This document shows, piece after piece, positions 1-9,334 of a stretch of 40,344 bases of DNA (positions are counted from its first letter, which is position 1; every line of letters begins with the position of its first letter). A program made the position numbers and the translations under genes. A model generated the notes under the pieces. That model was given only the letters and a program-made list of their open reading frames with translations. It was not told where the DNA came from and did no database searches. Location: positions 211,304-251,647 of the forward strand of contig RQSC01000017.1 in the NCBI GenBank assembly GCA_013416795.1. Reading direction: 5' to 3'. Source of the DNA: Prasinococcaceae sp. CCMP 1430 (Eukaryota; Prasinodermophyta; Palmophyllophyceae; Prasinococcales; Prasinococcaceae).

Positions 1-146
1 CCCCCCCCCCCCCCGCCGCCCCCCCTCCACCTCCTCCCCCCATCCATTCCTCCCGTAGCCACACTGCGCGTCCGACTCGCCTCCCCTCCTCCCCGTTCCC
101 CCTCTCATCAGAGCGCGCGCACTGTGTGCGAGGGCCCAGCGCGACC
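1..146. other. C-rich upstream flank of first gene
   Basis: The window opens with a C-run (1-14) followed by C/T-rich, low-complexity sequence up to the first start codon. It is the probable promoter/5' UTR of the small + strand gene at 147. No TATA box or conserved element is seen. Confidence 0.4.
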
Positions 147-829
147 ATGAGCCAGCCGTACTCCACATGGACGGAGGGCGAGGAGATGAAACCTCCAGGC
201 GGCAACGCCAACACCGTGGCGAAGAACGTACGTGTGTGCTCAGTGCCGCCACTGCGGTGGAAGAGACGGCAGTGACAGTGAAAGCAGCGGCGGAGGCGCT
301 TCGAATGCGCGCGCATGCGTTGGCGCCGAGCTGCAGTCGCTTCTCGCGCGCGCGCCTGGGGCAACGCCGGTCTCCTTCTGCTCGCCGCCGCCGTGCCTCG
401 CTCTAGTATTCGCGCTGCCCTCAATCTCACACCGCGTCCGCTTCGCTCCCCGACCGCACTCGCTTGGGTCCGCCCGCGTGCTCGTCCGGCGCACTCGTAC
501 CGTTGCGCCCCGTGCTCCGCGTGCGCGTAGAACCTCCGGCACGACTGGTTCAACGAGATGCGTGACGAGGGCATTCTCCCCGACAACCGCTGGAAGTTCA
601 TGCCCAACAAGGACAACATCGCGCCGCGGCCCGCTGATTGGGAGCAGCCAGGTACGCAGCGCAGAAGGGCGACACGTCGCTTCGCGTGCCCTCGAGCGTG
701 GCCGTCCGCGAAGCGCGAGCAGCGCCATTAGCGCCACTTTGGCCAGCCACCTCCACCACAGGGACTGACAAGCGCCTACCCGTGCTCGCAATCGTGCCCG
801 CTCGCACATCCACAGACTTCAGCGATTAG
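147..829 (+). CDS. Small hypothetical protein, three exons
   Basis: Proposed exons are 147-227, 531-651 and 816-829, giving about 72 aa. The start ATG has a good context (GCGACCATGA). Exon 1 encodes MSQPYSTWTEGEEMKPPGGN and ends in phase 0 at a GTACGTGT donor. Exon 2 begins after a GCGTAG acceptor, encodes a Trp/Asp-rich stretch (HDWFNEMRDEGILPDNRW) and ends in phase 1 at GTACGCAG. Exon 3 after CATCCACAG gives a short DFSD tail; a CTGAC branch-point-like sequence lies about 50 nt upstream. An alternative acceptor at 761 would give a longer tail (exon 762-829). Neither signal peptide nor membrane segment is visible. The size and acidic/Trp composition recall small accessory subunits of organellar complexes, but I do not recognise the family. 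Confidence 0.5.
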
Positions 830-921
830 CAGCTTGCACCTGCCGACTGAGCGCGCGCACGTCCTTGAGCTCGGCGCGGCCGCGTAGCTGTCGTGTGTTC
901 CATACACGTCGGGCGCGTGCG

Positions 922-927
922 AATAAA
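922..927 (+). terminator. AATAAA poly(A) signal candidate
   Basis: A canonical AATAAA lies 93 nt downstream of the stop codon of the small + strand gene, in the short gap shared with the convergent mitochondrial carrier. It is one of very few AATAAA hexamers near a gene 3' end in this window. Confidence 0.45.
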
Positions 928-972
928 GAATGTCGTATGATACATGCACCAGCGCGCGTGCAGCGCGCACGC

Positions 973-1902
973 TCAGGATTCCTCGGCGCGCTCGAGCTGA
1001 CCCTTGAGCCAGCTGAACACAGCGAACTGGATGGCGTTGCTCGGCCCGATCTTGACAAGGTAGACGCCCGCGCCGCGGTAGAGGCGCCGCACACCGCCGT
1101 CCGCGACGAGCCTGCGGCCAGCCTGCAGGTAGCTCTCCTTGGCGGGCGCGCTGCCGTCCGCAAGTGGCGCGCTCTTGTACTGCAGCCGTCGGCGGATGGT
1201 ATCATTTGGATAGATGAGGAGGCCCGCGAACGTGCCCGCCGCCCAGCCATAGACTGCGGGCGCCCACACGGCGTCGCCTAGGGGCTTGTCCCTGCGCAGC
1301 GCACCGAAAACGCCGAAGCGGATGCCCTCAACGGCCACGGCGCCTCCCAGCGTGGCGCTCCCTCCCGCGTACAGCGCGCGTAGCCCGTGGTGCCCCTTGG
1401 TCGCCTCCATGAACGCCGCATGCCACAGCTCCGCGGCGGTGCCCCTGCCGCCCGAGTGGATGCCGCCTGCGTGGCGCGTGCGCATCAGATCGATGGGGTA
1501 CGTGAGACCGCCGGCGGCGAGGCCCGCCAGCCCGCCTGCTAGCATGTCGCTGCCCGTGGCCTTGCTCAGCGCGTCCTGCGTCGCGAAGAGCGTGCCCTTG
1601 GCGATGATCGCGCGCGACACATTGAGGCCGTTGCCGCGCCACAGGCCCGTGACGCCCTCCTCGCGCACGACGGCCGCGAACGCGGCGACCGGCGCCTCAC
1701 CGGACGCGAGCGACGTCTGCATTAGCAGCCTCACGCGCTCGAGCGGCGCCACCACCGTCTTCGCGACTGCCCCCGCCGCGCCCCCCACCGCCAGCGCCCA
1801 CGCCGTCTGCAGCACGTGAGAGGCCGCGACGCCGCCGAGCGCGCCGCCGCCTCCCTGCTGCGGCGGAAGGTCTGCGCCGCCCGGCGCCCCCGCCACTGCC
1901 AT
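973..1902 (-). CDS. Mitochondrial carrier family (SLC25) protein
   Basis: A single-exon gene of 309 aa, a typical length for six-helix mitochondrial solute carriers of the inner membrane. Three tandem repeats each carry the Px[DE]xx[KR] signature: APLERVRLLMQ, YPIDLMRTR and YPNDTIRRRLQ. The start is the first ATG in frame at 1902; the longer frame upstream opens only from non-ATG codons. The third repeat lacks the RRRMMM signature of ADP/ATP translocase, and the overall pattern looks closer to the CoA / ATP-Mg-Pi / nucleotide-cofactor carrier branch (SLC25A42/A16/A24-like). The substrate therefore cannot be assigned. The N-terminus is Gly/Ala-rich. The gene converges on the small gene upstream in the window. 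Confidence 0.88.
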   Translation of the reverse strand: MAVAGAPGGADLPPQQGGGGALGGVAASHVLQTAWALAVGGAAGAVAKTVVAPLERVRLLMQTSLASGEAPVAAFAAVVREEGVTGLWRGNGLNVSRAIIAKGTLFATQDALSKATGSDMLAGGLAGLAAGGLTYPIDLMRTRHAGGIHSGGRGTAAELWHAAFMEATKGHHGLRALYAGGSATLGGAVAVEGIRFGVFGALRRDKPLGDAVWAPAVYGWAAGTFAGLLIYPNDTIRRRLQYKSAPLADGSAPAKESYLQAGRRLVADGGVRRLYRGAGVYLVKIGPSNAIQFAVFSWLKGQLERAEES

Positions 1903-2690
1903 CCCTGCGGGCGGGCAGGCGGACGAGGTGGGGCGGGGTGGGGTGGGGGTCTTTCCCCGCACGCGCGCGCGGCGTGGCGCGTGTGAGCCCTCTGCCGCCA
2001 CGCGCCCACGCACACGCCCTCGCGGCGCGCGCATGCGGCGCGGCGCAGCGCGCGGTCAGCCACGCGCCCAATTCGCGCTCGCGCGCGCCGCGAATTGCCC
2101 CAACAAATCGCTCCCAGAGCGCGCCGCGCCTCGCGGCGAAACTCCACTGCCGTCGAATTCGGATGGCGGACCCGGATCCCGGGCAGCCGTCCACGGTCTA
2201 GTCCTATTCATCCTAAACCAGACTGGGCAATTCAGTTTGACCCGGTCAAGACCCGGTCACCTCAGCGGTGCCCACCGACCTCTCCCACTCGCACGCCCAG
2301 GCCGATTTTTGATTTTTCTTTTTCTTTTGATTATCCATGCCATAGCATTGAATTTGATGGCGCCGACGGGGAAAAGCCGGCGCGCCGGCGCGCGGCCGAT
2401 CGGCGGAGCGCGATCTCGACGTTCATTCTGACGTGAGCCCACCGCCGCGGACCTCTTTTTTCTTTTTTTTTTTGGCGTGCGCGCGGATGTTGATGTGGGG
2501 CACATCCACATCCACATGACATCATGTGCAGTGCGACGGCACGACGGTTTTTTTGATTTAGATTTAATGGGATTTTCCGCACTGACTGCACTGCTGCGTG
2601 GCGGGCAGGCGCCACTCAGCGCGCGCCCGGGCCCGCCCCCTGCCCCGCCCCCCCCCCTCCTTCCCCCCGGCGAGGGCGGGAGAGGGAGCG
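1903..2690. promoter_or_regulatory. Divergent promoter region, carrier / STT3
   Basis: A 788-bp non-coding gap between divergent start codons. It contains a G-run block (about 1927-1951, four or more GGGG tracts on the + strand, quadruplex-capable), two copies of GACCCGGTCA (2239-2248 and 2250-2259), T-rich tracts (2306-2330, 2454-2475) and a C-run block just before the STT3 start. No RNA gene is recognised. Confidence 0.5.
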
Positions 2691-5305
2691 ATGGTGGCGG
2701 CGTCGATGGCCCGCGCGGCGGCGGCGCGCGTGCTGCAGCTCGCCGCCGTCGTGGTGGCGATGGTCTCGGCGTACAAGTGCGTGTCGCGCGGCGGCGGTGG
2801 CGTCTCGCGCCGATCGCAGCGCCCGTGCGATGCGCGCGCCGCGCGCGGCCCTCGCGGTGCCGAAGCGGTCGCCGCCCACCTGCGTCTTTGACCCGAGTTC
2901 TGACGGCGCGATCCGACCGCCTTCCTCCAATGCCTGTCTTCCCGCCCCGATCTCCGCCTTTGGCCCCGCGCGCGTTTCCTTGTCTTCGCCCCCGCGATCG
3001 CAGCATCCGCCTGTTCGCGGTGAAGAACTACGGCATGCTGATCCACGAGTTCGACCCGTGGTTCAACTTCCGCGCGACGCAGTACCTGGCGGACCACGGC
3101 ACGGAGAAGTTCTTCAAGTGGTTCGACTACATGAGCTGGTACCCGCTCGGCCGTCCGGTGGGCACGACCATCTACCCGGGCATGCAGTTCTCCGCCGTGT
3201 ACATCTGGCGGGCGCTGAACGAGTACCTGGGCGTGGAAATGTCGCTGAACGACGTGTGCGTGATGGTTCCTGCGTGGTTCGGCGCAGTGGCGACCGCACT
3301 GCTCGGCCTGCTGACGGCCGAGTGCAGCGGCAGCGGGTGGGCGGGCGCGGCTGCGTCGCTGGTGATGGCCGTCGCGCCCGCGCACATCATGCGCTCGGTG
3401 GCCGGTGGCTTCGACAACGAGTCGGTGGCGATCACCGCCCTGTGCCTGACCTTTCTGACGTGGAACCGCGCCATCCGCGACGAGCGCAGCTGGCCGTTTG
3501 GCGTCGCCGCGGGCCTCGCGTACGTGTACATGGTGTGGGTGTGGGGTGGCTACGTTTTCGTGCTCAACATGGTTGGCTTGCACGCAGCGTTCCTGGCGCT
3601 CACCGGCCACTTCTCCATGGGGCTGTGGAAGGCGTACTCGCTGTGGTATGTGATCGGCACCTACGGTGCCATCCAGCTGCCGGTGGTCGGCCTGCGCCCC
3701 CTCAAGTCGCTCGAGGAGCTCGCGCCCATGGGCGTGTTCTTCATGCTGCACCTGCTCGCGTACTGCGAGTGGCAGCGCGGCAAGAAGAACCTTTCCAGCT
3801 CGCAGCACAAGGCGCTCATCTTCCGGGCCTTCGCCGGCGCCGGCGCGGTCGGTGCTGTGGGCGTGGCCATGCTCTACCCGACGGGCTACTTTGGCCCGCT
3901 GTCAGCGCGTGTGGCTGGCCTCTTCGTCAAGCACACGCGCACTGGCAACCCGCTCGTCGACTCGGTAGCCGAGCACCAGCCAGCTTCGGCCGACGCCTAC
4001 TGGGCGCACCTCCACATGCTGTGCTATTTCGCACCCGCAGGTTTCGTGCTCTCACTCTTCAGGCTCACGCGTGCCAACTACTTCCTGGTGCTCTATGGCC
4101 TGACCGCGTACTACTTCGCCAACCGCATGAACCGCCTCATCATCCTCATGGGCCCCATCGCCAGCGCACTGTCGGGCGTGGCCATCGGCAAGGGCAACTG
4201 CTGGGCGGTGGACCAGTTCATCGCGCTCGTGAGGTTCCTGGTGTCGGGCGGCAAGGTCGCCGGGCCGAAGGAAGGCGGCAAGGTCGGCGGAGACGCCAAG
4301 GAATCCAAGGACACCAAGGGCAACAAGTCCACTCCGAGCAAGTCGTCGAAGAGCAAAAAGCAAGCCGCCGTGGTAAGCGAGGACGACAGCCTCGCCGACA
4401 CATTCCGCGTGATGAGAAAGCAGCTCGGCAAGCCGCTGGAGTCGGTGTACTACAGCAAACCAGGCGTGCTGGGGCGCGCGGCCCTCGCCGCATGGATCGT
4501 GTACGCCACCGTCACGTACCTCGCGAGCTTCTGGGCGTATTCGCACCGCTTCGCCGCGCAGATCTCACAGCCGTCGATCATTTTCAAGGGTCGCCTGCAG
4601 GACGGCAAGGAGATCATGGTGACCGACTACCTGGATGGCTACAACTGGCTCCGGGAGAACACACCCGAGGACGCGCGCGTGATGAGCTGGTGGGACTACG
4701 GCTACCAGATCACGGGCATTGGCAACCGTACGACGCTTGCCGACGGCAATACGTGGAACCACGAGCACATCGCGCTGCTTGGCCGTGCGCTCACCAGTCC
4801 CGAGCGCAAGGCGCACAAGATCGTCCGCCATCTGGCAGACTACGTGCTCGTGTGGGCTGGCGGCGGCGGCGACGACCTCGCCAAGTCACCGCACATGGCA
4901 CGCATTGGCACGAGTGTCTTCCCCGACATCTGCCCAAATGATCCTCTGTGCAAGGGCTTCGGCTTTTACGACCGCCAGCAGACGCCAACGCCCTCGATGG
5001 CTGCCAGCCTGCTGTACAAGCTTACGCAGCACAAAGTGCGCCCGGGCGTGGAAGCCAACTCGACGCTCTTCAAGGAAGTGTGGAACTCGCGCTACGGCAA
5101 GATGCGCATCTTCAAGGTGCTCCGCGTGTCCAAGGAGTCGAAGGAGTGGCTGGCGGACCCGGCGAACAGGCTGTGCGACGCGCCCGGCAGCTGGTACTGC
5201 CCGGGTCAGTACCCGCCCAAGCTGCCTGGCCCGCCGAAGAGCTTCAAGAAGCTCGACTACGACGAGGCGCAGAAGGCCCAGCCGTTCATGGGCACGCGCG
5301 AGTAA
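2691..5305 (+). CDS. STT3: Oligosaccharyltransferase catalytic subunit STT3
   Basis: Two exons, 2691-2776 and 3004-5305 (intron 2777-3003, GTGCGT...GATCGCAG), giving 795 aa. It is the ER-membrane catalytic subunit that transfers the dolichol-linked glycan to Asn in N-X-S/T sequons. Hallmarks are HEFDPWFNFR at about 43-52 (first DxD-type acidic motif in the first lumenal loop), GGFDNES (second acidic motif), multiple hydrophobic helices, and WWDYG at 591-595, the sequon-binding motif, followed by GYQITGIGNRTTLADGNTW. The first exon encodes the cytosolic start and first helix. Splicing restores a continuous YNIRLFAVKNYG junction. A Lys/Ser-rich insert (about residues 450-480) precedes the lumenal domain. 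Length matches the family. Its presence implies N-glycosylation of the secreted proteins in the window. Confidence 0.95.
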
Positions 5306-5557
5306 GGCTCGCGGCGGGGCGGGGGCGCGCGGCGTGCCGGCCTCACTATTCCATGTTGGCTCGCACGCGCTCAGGAGGCACCCTTTGTACGCGCACTGCG
5401 AGGATTAAGATAGCAGCTTGCTTCCGACGCGCACGCGCGCCAGGCGGTACGCCCGCGCTCGCGCGGCTCGCGCGCGACATCGCTTTGAACGCAACCTCCC
5501 GCGCAGGTCGGGACCCTTCATTTCTACCCGCGCGGGTGGGGCATCGCGCGACATGGC
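5306..5557. other. Convergent 3' gap between STT3 and WDHD1
   Basis: A 252-bp gap between two convergent stop codons. GC-rich, with no AATAAA or TGTAA near either stop and no ORF with recognisable content. Confidence 0.4.
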
Positions 5558-8512
5558 TCATGCCTTTGTCTTCTTGCTGCCCTTGCGCCCGCCGATTATG
5601 GTGCTGCTGAGCTTGCGCTTCTTCTTCTCGGCGCTGCCCTGCATGTCTTTCACAGCGGCTGCGAGGCTGCTGGGGCCCTTCGAGGGCGGGTCGGCTGTCA
5701 CCTTGCGCGCGAATGGATTGGCAGCCCTGGGCTTGTTCATCGCCGCAGCGGCAAGCGCCTTCTTTGTTGCGACCAGCTCGTCCTCATCCTCGTCCTCCTC
5801 GTCGTCATTACTCTCGTCGCCATCCTCAGTCTCCTCTCCCTCGTCGGCTCCCGCAGCCGCGGGGCCGTCCTGCGCGAGGGGGGCAGGTGCTGCTGTCTTG
5901 CGCGCGGCTGAGGTCTTGCCGAAGGCAGAGGTGGCCCTCTCCTCCCTGCGCTGCTCACCGTCGGCGTCGAGGTACGTAGACGGCGCGACTGCGGCCACGG
6001 GCGCAGCATGTGTTGGCGCGGTGTACGCAGCTGCGGCAGCAGCGGCCTGCGCGGCCTGCGCCTCCCTCGCCTCGAGCAGCAGGCTCATTCGCTCCGACAG
6101 TGCCGGTTTCCGGAGCGCGTTGGAGAGCTTAATGGCGCCCTCCAGCGACGCGTCCCTGTTGAGCATGGCAGCGAGCTCGAGCGCACGCTGGAGCTTGTCT
6201 GCCTTGCAGCACGCCTGCAGCAGCCTCAACAGGTAGCCATCCATTTCCTTCTCGGCTTTCAGTACCTCCTCCTCAGCGCGGCTCACGCCATCCATGTCAT
6301 CGTCCACGTCGTCATCGTCGCGATCCTTTGCATCATCGTCGGCGGCAGCGGCGGCCGCGCGGCGCACACCGAGGCGTGCCGCGGCACTGAGCAGTGCAGT
6401 CTCGTACTCGCCCGTACCTGCCATGTCCGAGGGCACCGATGGGGGCACCAGGTCTAGGAATGACATGACCGGCCGCGGCGTCACCGAGGGAACGTCGACG
6501 TTGTTCAGCACGACGCAGCACAGCTCGGCATCACTGAGCCCGACGGTCCAGTACCGCTCGCTGCCCGTCTGCTGGGCGTGCGACGCGCTGAAGATGGGCG
6601 ACCACGCGCCCGCGCCACCGGCCAGCTGGCAGCGAACCAGCCCGGCGGAGTCGGCGGCAGCCATCGCTCCCCCCTCAGCGAAGCCAAGCCACGTGAGAGT
6701 CGAGCCAGCCGTCAGCGGCAGGCTGGTCTCCGCCAGCTGGCTCGCTTCGAGCGCATCGAAGGTGGTGACACGCAAGCGCTGCTCGCCGAGAGCGCCGGGC
6801 GCTGCCGCGTGCCACGCCACTGCGACATCGCGGCCACGCGCGGCCATGCACACTGTGGGCCCCGGGATCGACAGCACGGCGCGCTGGACACCCGCGGGCG
6901 AGAACAGGCGCAGATTCCCGACGCTGGTCGCCACAGCCACGAACGTGGTGCCGGCGCTCACGGCCACTGCGTCCTCGCCCGAGGGCAGGGACAGCTTCCA
7001 CTCAGCGTTGCCACCCCAGCTTGTGAACGGGCGATACGCGATGACAGAAGCGTCACCGGCGGCGTTGCGACCCCTGGCAAGGACCATGCCCTTCACACTG
7101 AGGGACGCCATGGTGAACACGTCGTAGTCGACGAAGGCCGGGACGCGCGCACCGCGGGTGGTGTCGTGCAATTCGACCTCGATGACCTGCTCGCCGGCAT
7201 CGTCGCCGGCGCGCGCGATAATGCGCCCGTCGAGCGACAGCGCCAGGAAGCGCACGCCGCTCTCGTCCGGGGGAGTCTCGCCAACCTGGAAAGCAGGCTG
7301 AGGGCCGACCGCGTCATAGCCGCGAGCGGCGCGCGGCGCGACGCGGCCCGCATCGGCGTCACCGGCGACATCGGTGCCCTCGACACCATCTCCGTCGCCC
7401 TGGTCCATCGAGTCGTCGTCGAAGCGATAGAGGTCCGCCACGTCCTTCTCCCTCGCACGGTCGGCGTCGGTGAGAGGGGCGGTGGGCGGCGGCATGTGGT
7501 CGGGAATGGGGTTCTCCCAAACGCCGTACTTGCCGCTGGTGTCGATGACAGTGAGGGCGTTTCCCTCTGGCTTCCAGGCCAACCCACATGCGATGGCGTT
7601 GTCGAGGCGCAGCCTGTCGAGGTCCTCCTTCTTGGCTACATCCCACAGCATGACGCTCCCGTCGAGGGCCGCGGTGGCGCAGTACATGCCATTGGCAGAG
7701 AAGGAGATCACCGACACGTCCGCGACGTGGTGGCCCTTGAGCTCGAAGGCCTGCCTGAAATCCTCGCGACGCAGGACGACCACGCCCTTGTTGTCCCTGC
7801 CGGGCACGGCGAGGAACGACCCCTCCGCCCCGCGCCAGGCGCAGCGGTTGCGGCCGCCGAGCGGTGTGCCGAGCTCGTCCTCCTCGATGACGGGCGCGAT
7901 GCGGCGCTCAGTGTGGCGCAGCCCACCGGACTGCACGTCCCAGATATGCAGCGTGCCGTCGGTGCCCACGCTGGCGAGCAGCTCTCCCTTGGGATCGTAC
8001 GCCAAGCTCGCGACCGGAAAGCCGTCGGCAGCCTTGAACACGCGGAAGACCTTGTAGTCGGACGTGTCGATCAGCTTGATCGAGTCGTCGTCGCCCGCGG
8101 CAGCAATGGTGTTGCCGCTCGGATCGTAGGCACACGCGCGAATCGGCAGCTCGAAGCGCGTCACGTTGGCCTCGAAGGTGCCCTCAGGGTGCGAGTACAC
8201 GCGCAGCGTGCGGTCCTCCCCGCCGGTGATGAAGTGCGTGCCGCGGGGCGACATGGCCACGCAGTGCACGCCGCCCGGCGCGTCGTCGTCGCCCGCGAGC
8301 GTGTTGTCGCCATCGTCGCCCTCCTCGAGCTCGCGCACGGTGACGTGCTGCTTCGAGCCGTCCTCGGCGACGCCCACGCCCTCGCCCTCGCACCGGTGCA
8401 CCTTGGCGAACGAGTCGGCGCCGCATGTGAGCAGGTGCGTGCCGTCGGCGTCGTACACGACGTCGCACACGCCGCCCATGTGGGCGACGGCCGTGCTGCG
8501 CAGCCGCGGCAT
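5558..8512 (-). CDS. WDHD1: WDHD1/And-1/Ctf4 replisome adaptor
   Basis: A single open frame of 984 aa. The start is the ATG at 8512 (CCGCCATGCC); upstream codons in frame are non-ATG. WDHD1/Ctf4 is a trimeric hub linking CMG helicase to polymerase alpha in the nucleus. The N-terminal ~320 residues form WD40 repeats (VYDADGTHLLTCGADSFAKV, LLASVGTDGTLHIWDV, MYCATAALDGSVMLWDV). The middle SepB-type beta-propeller includes TVGLSDAELCCVVLNNVDVP and TPRPVMSFLDLVPPSVP. A helical module follows (EMDGYLLRLLQACCKADKLQ). An acidic linker (DEGEETEDGDESNDDEEDED) precedes a basic C-terminus with an NPFARKV motif and KKKRKLSS. The human protein's HMG box is not evident, so the layout is nearer the fungal/plant form. 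No introns are needed. Confidence 0.93.
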   Translation of the reverse strand: MPRLRSTAVAHMGGVCDVVYDADGTHLLTCGADSFAKVHRCEGEGVGVAEDGSKQHVTVRELEEGDDGDNTLAGDDDAPGGVHCVAMSPRGTHFITGGEDRTLRVYSHPEGTFEANVTRFELPIRACAYDPSGNTIAAAGDDDSIKLIDTSDYKVFRVFKAADGFPVASLAYDPKGELLASVGTDGTLHIWDVQSGGLRHTERRIAPVIEEDELGTPLGGRNRCAWRGAEGSFLAVPGRDNKGVVVLRREDFRQAFELKGHHVADVSVISFSANGMYCATAALDGSVMLWDVAKKEDLDRLRLDNAIACGLAWKPEGNALTVIDTSGKYGVWENPIPDHMPPPTAPLTDADRAREKDVADLYRFDDDSMDQGDGDGVEGTDVAGDADAGRVAPRAARGYDAVGPQPAFQVGETPPDESGVRFLALSLDGRIIARAGDDAGEQVIEVELHDTTRGARVPAFVDYDVFTMASLSVKGMVLARGRNAAGDASVIAYRPFTSWGGNAEWKLSLPSGEDAVAVSAGTTFVAVATSVGNLRLFSPAGVQRAVLSIPGPTVCMAARGRDVAVAWHAAAPGALGEQRLRVTTFDALEASQLAETSLPLTAGSTLTWLGFAEGGAMAAADSAGLVRCQLAGGAGAWSPIFSASHAQQTGSERYWTVGLSDAELCCVVLNNVDVPSVTPRPVMSFLDLVPPSVPSDMAGTGEYETALLSAAARLGVRRAAAAAADDDAKDRDDDDVDDDMDGVSRAEEEVLKAEKEMDGYLLRLLQACCKADKLQRALELAAMLNRDASLEGAIKLSNALRKPALSERMSLLLEAREAQAAQAAAAAAAYTAPTHAAPVAAVAPSTYLDADGEQRREERATSAFGKTSAARKTAAPAPLAQDGPAAAGADEGEETEDGDESNDDEEDEDEDELVATKKALAAAAMNKPRAANPFARKVTADPPSKGPSSLAAAVKDMQGSAEKKKRKLSSTIIGGRKGSKKTKA

Positions 8513-8706
8513 GGCGGCGGACACGCCGCGCCGCGCGGGGCACGGACGCCGCGGGAAAGCGGCGGGGAAGCGGCGAGCCGAGCCGAGCCGAGCTGGGACA
8601 GGCGAGGCGGCGGAGGAGTTTCCCTCCCGTCCGCGCGCCGCGCCGCCCGCGCCGTGTGGCGCCCCCCTCCCCCCTCCCCTCCGAGCAGCACTGCGAAACG
8701 GGCGCG

Positions 8707-8733
8707 TTTTGCGCGCGCGCGCGCGCGAAAATT
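8707..8733 (-). promoter_or_regulatory. E2F-like element upstream of WDHD1
   Basis: A (GC)n core flanked by TTTT and AAAA. Read on the minus strand, in the direction of WDHD1, it contains TTTTCGCGC, which fits the E2F/DP consensus TTTSSCGC. It lies about 200-220 bp upstream of the start codon. The functional assignment is an inference. Confidence 0.4.
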
Positions 8734-8762
8734 TGTAAGCGCCGCGCGCCGCCGCCCGCCGC

Positions 8763-8820
8763 GTTTAGGTTTTGAATGCGGATCATTGTTTAGGGGTGAT
8801 GAGTTTAGGGTTACTGTAAA
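8763..8820. promoter_or_regulatory. Telo-box-like cluster (TTTAGGG repeats)
   Basis: Three TTTAGG-type motifs within 58 bp: GTTTAGGTTTT, TTTAGGGG and TTTAGGGTTACTGTAAA (8804-8820). The last is nearly identical (one mismatch) to 39474-39490. The rest of 8513-9262 is GC-rich and holds no gene I can support. Confidence 0.5.
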
Positions 8821-9262
8821 TACCACCCTCTCCCGCTATCGCGCTGTGGCTCCGAGTAGGGTCCGACTCTGCAGTGCTTTCGTATGGATAAGACGCGCAA
8901 AAGCGGGCGCGACGGCGAGCGAACCTCAACTCTGGCCGCGCAACCCTTACCGCGCCGGCACCGATCGGGGCGGCCGGGGCCGCTCGACAGCCGGCGCGCG
9001 GCGCGGCGCGAGGGGCGCCCGCCCACACGTCCAGGCGGGCCTGGCATTCGCAGTGCGCCCGTCCCGAGCACGTGGGCCGAACGCGGCCTGCTGGCGATGG
9101 ATCGCCCCATCGCGCAGCCCGGGCGGCGTGGTGTCGCATGCATCGCGTATACAAATGTCCCCAGCATGCTCACGAGTGTCACCGTTGCTACAGGGCCCTC
9201 CGCGGCTGCGCGCGCGATCGCACGTGCACGCACTCGCGCTCATGCCACGCTGGGGCGCCAAG

Positions 9263-9334
9263 TCAGTCCACCTGGTTGTAGTAGTCACTCTGATCGTGGT
9301 AGTCACAGTACTGAGTCAGTGTATTTATACTCAT
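9263..9334 (-). pseudogene. Degenerate Tyr-rich repeat remnant 3' of CUB
   Basis: Just past the stop that ends the CUB frame, 24 codons in a different frame read MSINTLTQYCDYHDQSDYYN..., which resembles the Tyr-rich array unit. It suggests the array once continued downstream of the CUB domain, or that another frameshift separates them. Confidence 0.4.

Noticed and set aside
2564-3808. A 414-codon open frame antisense to STT3
   Set aside because: Arg/His-rich shadow of the STT3 coding strand; no domain and no start context.
8763-8820. TTTAGGG motifs as interstitial telomere
   Set aside because: Only isolated single units, not tandem arrays, and they recur in several gene-flanking gaps, which fits a promoter element better.
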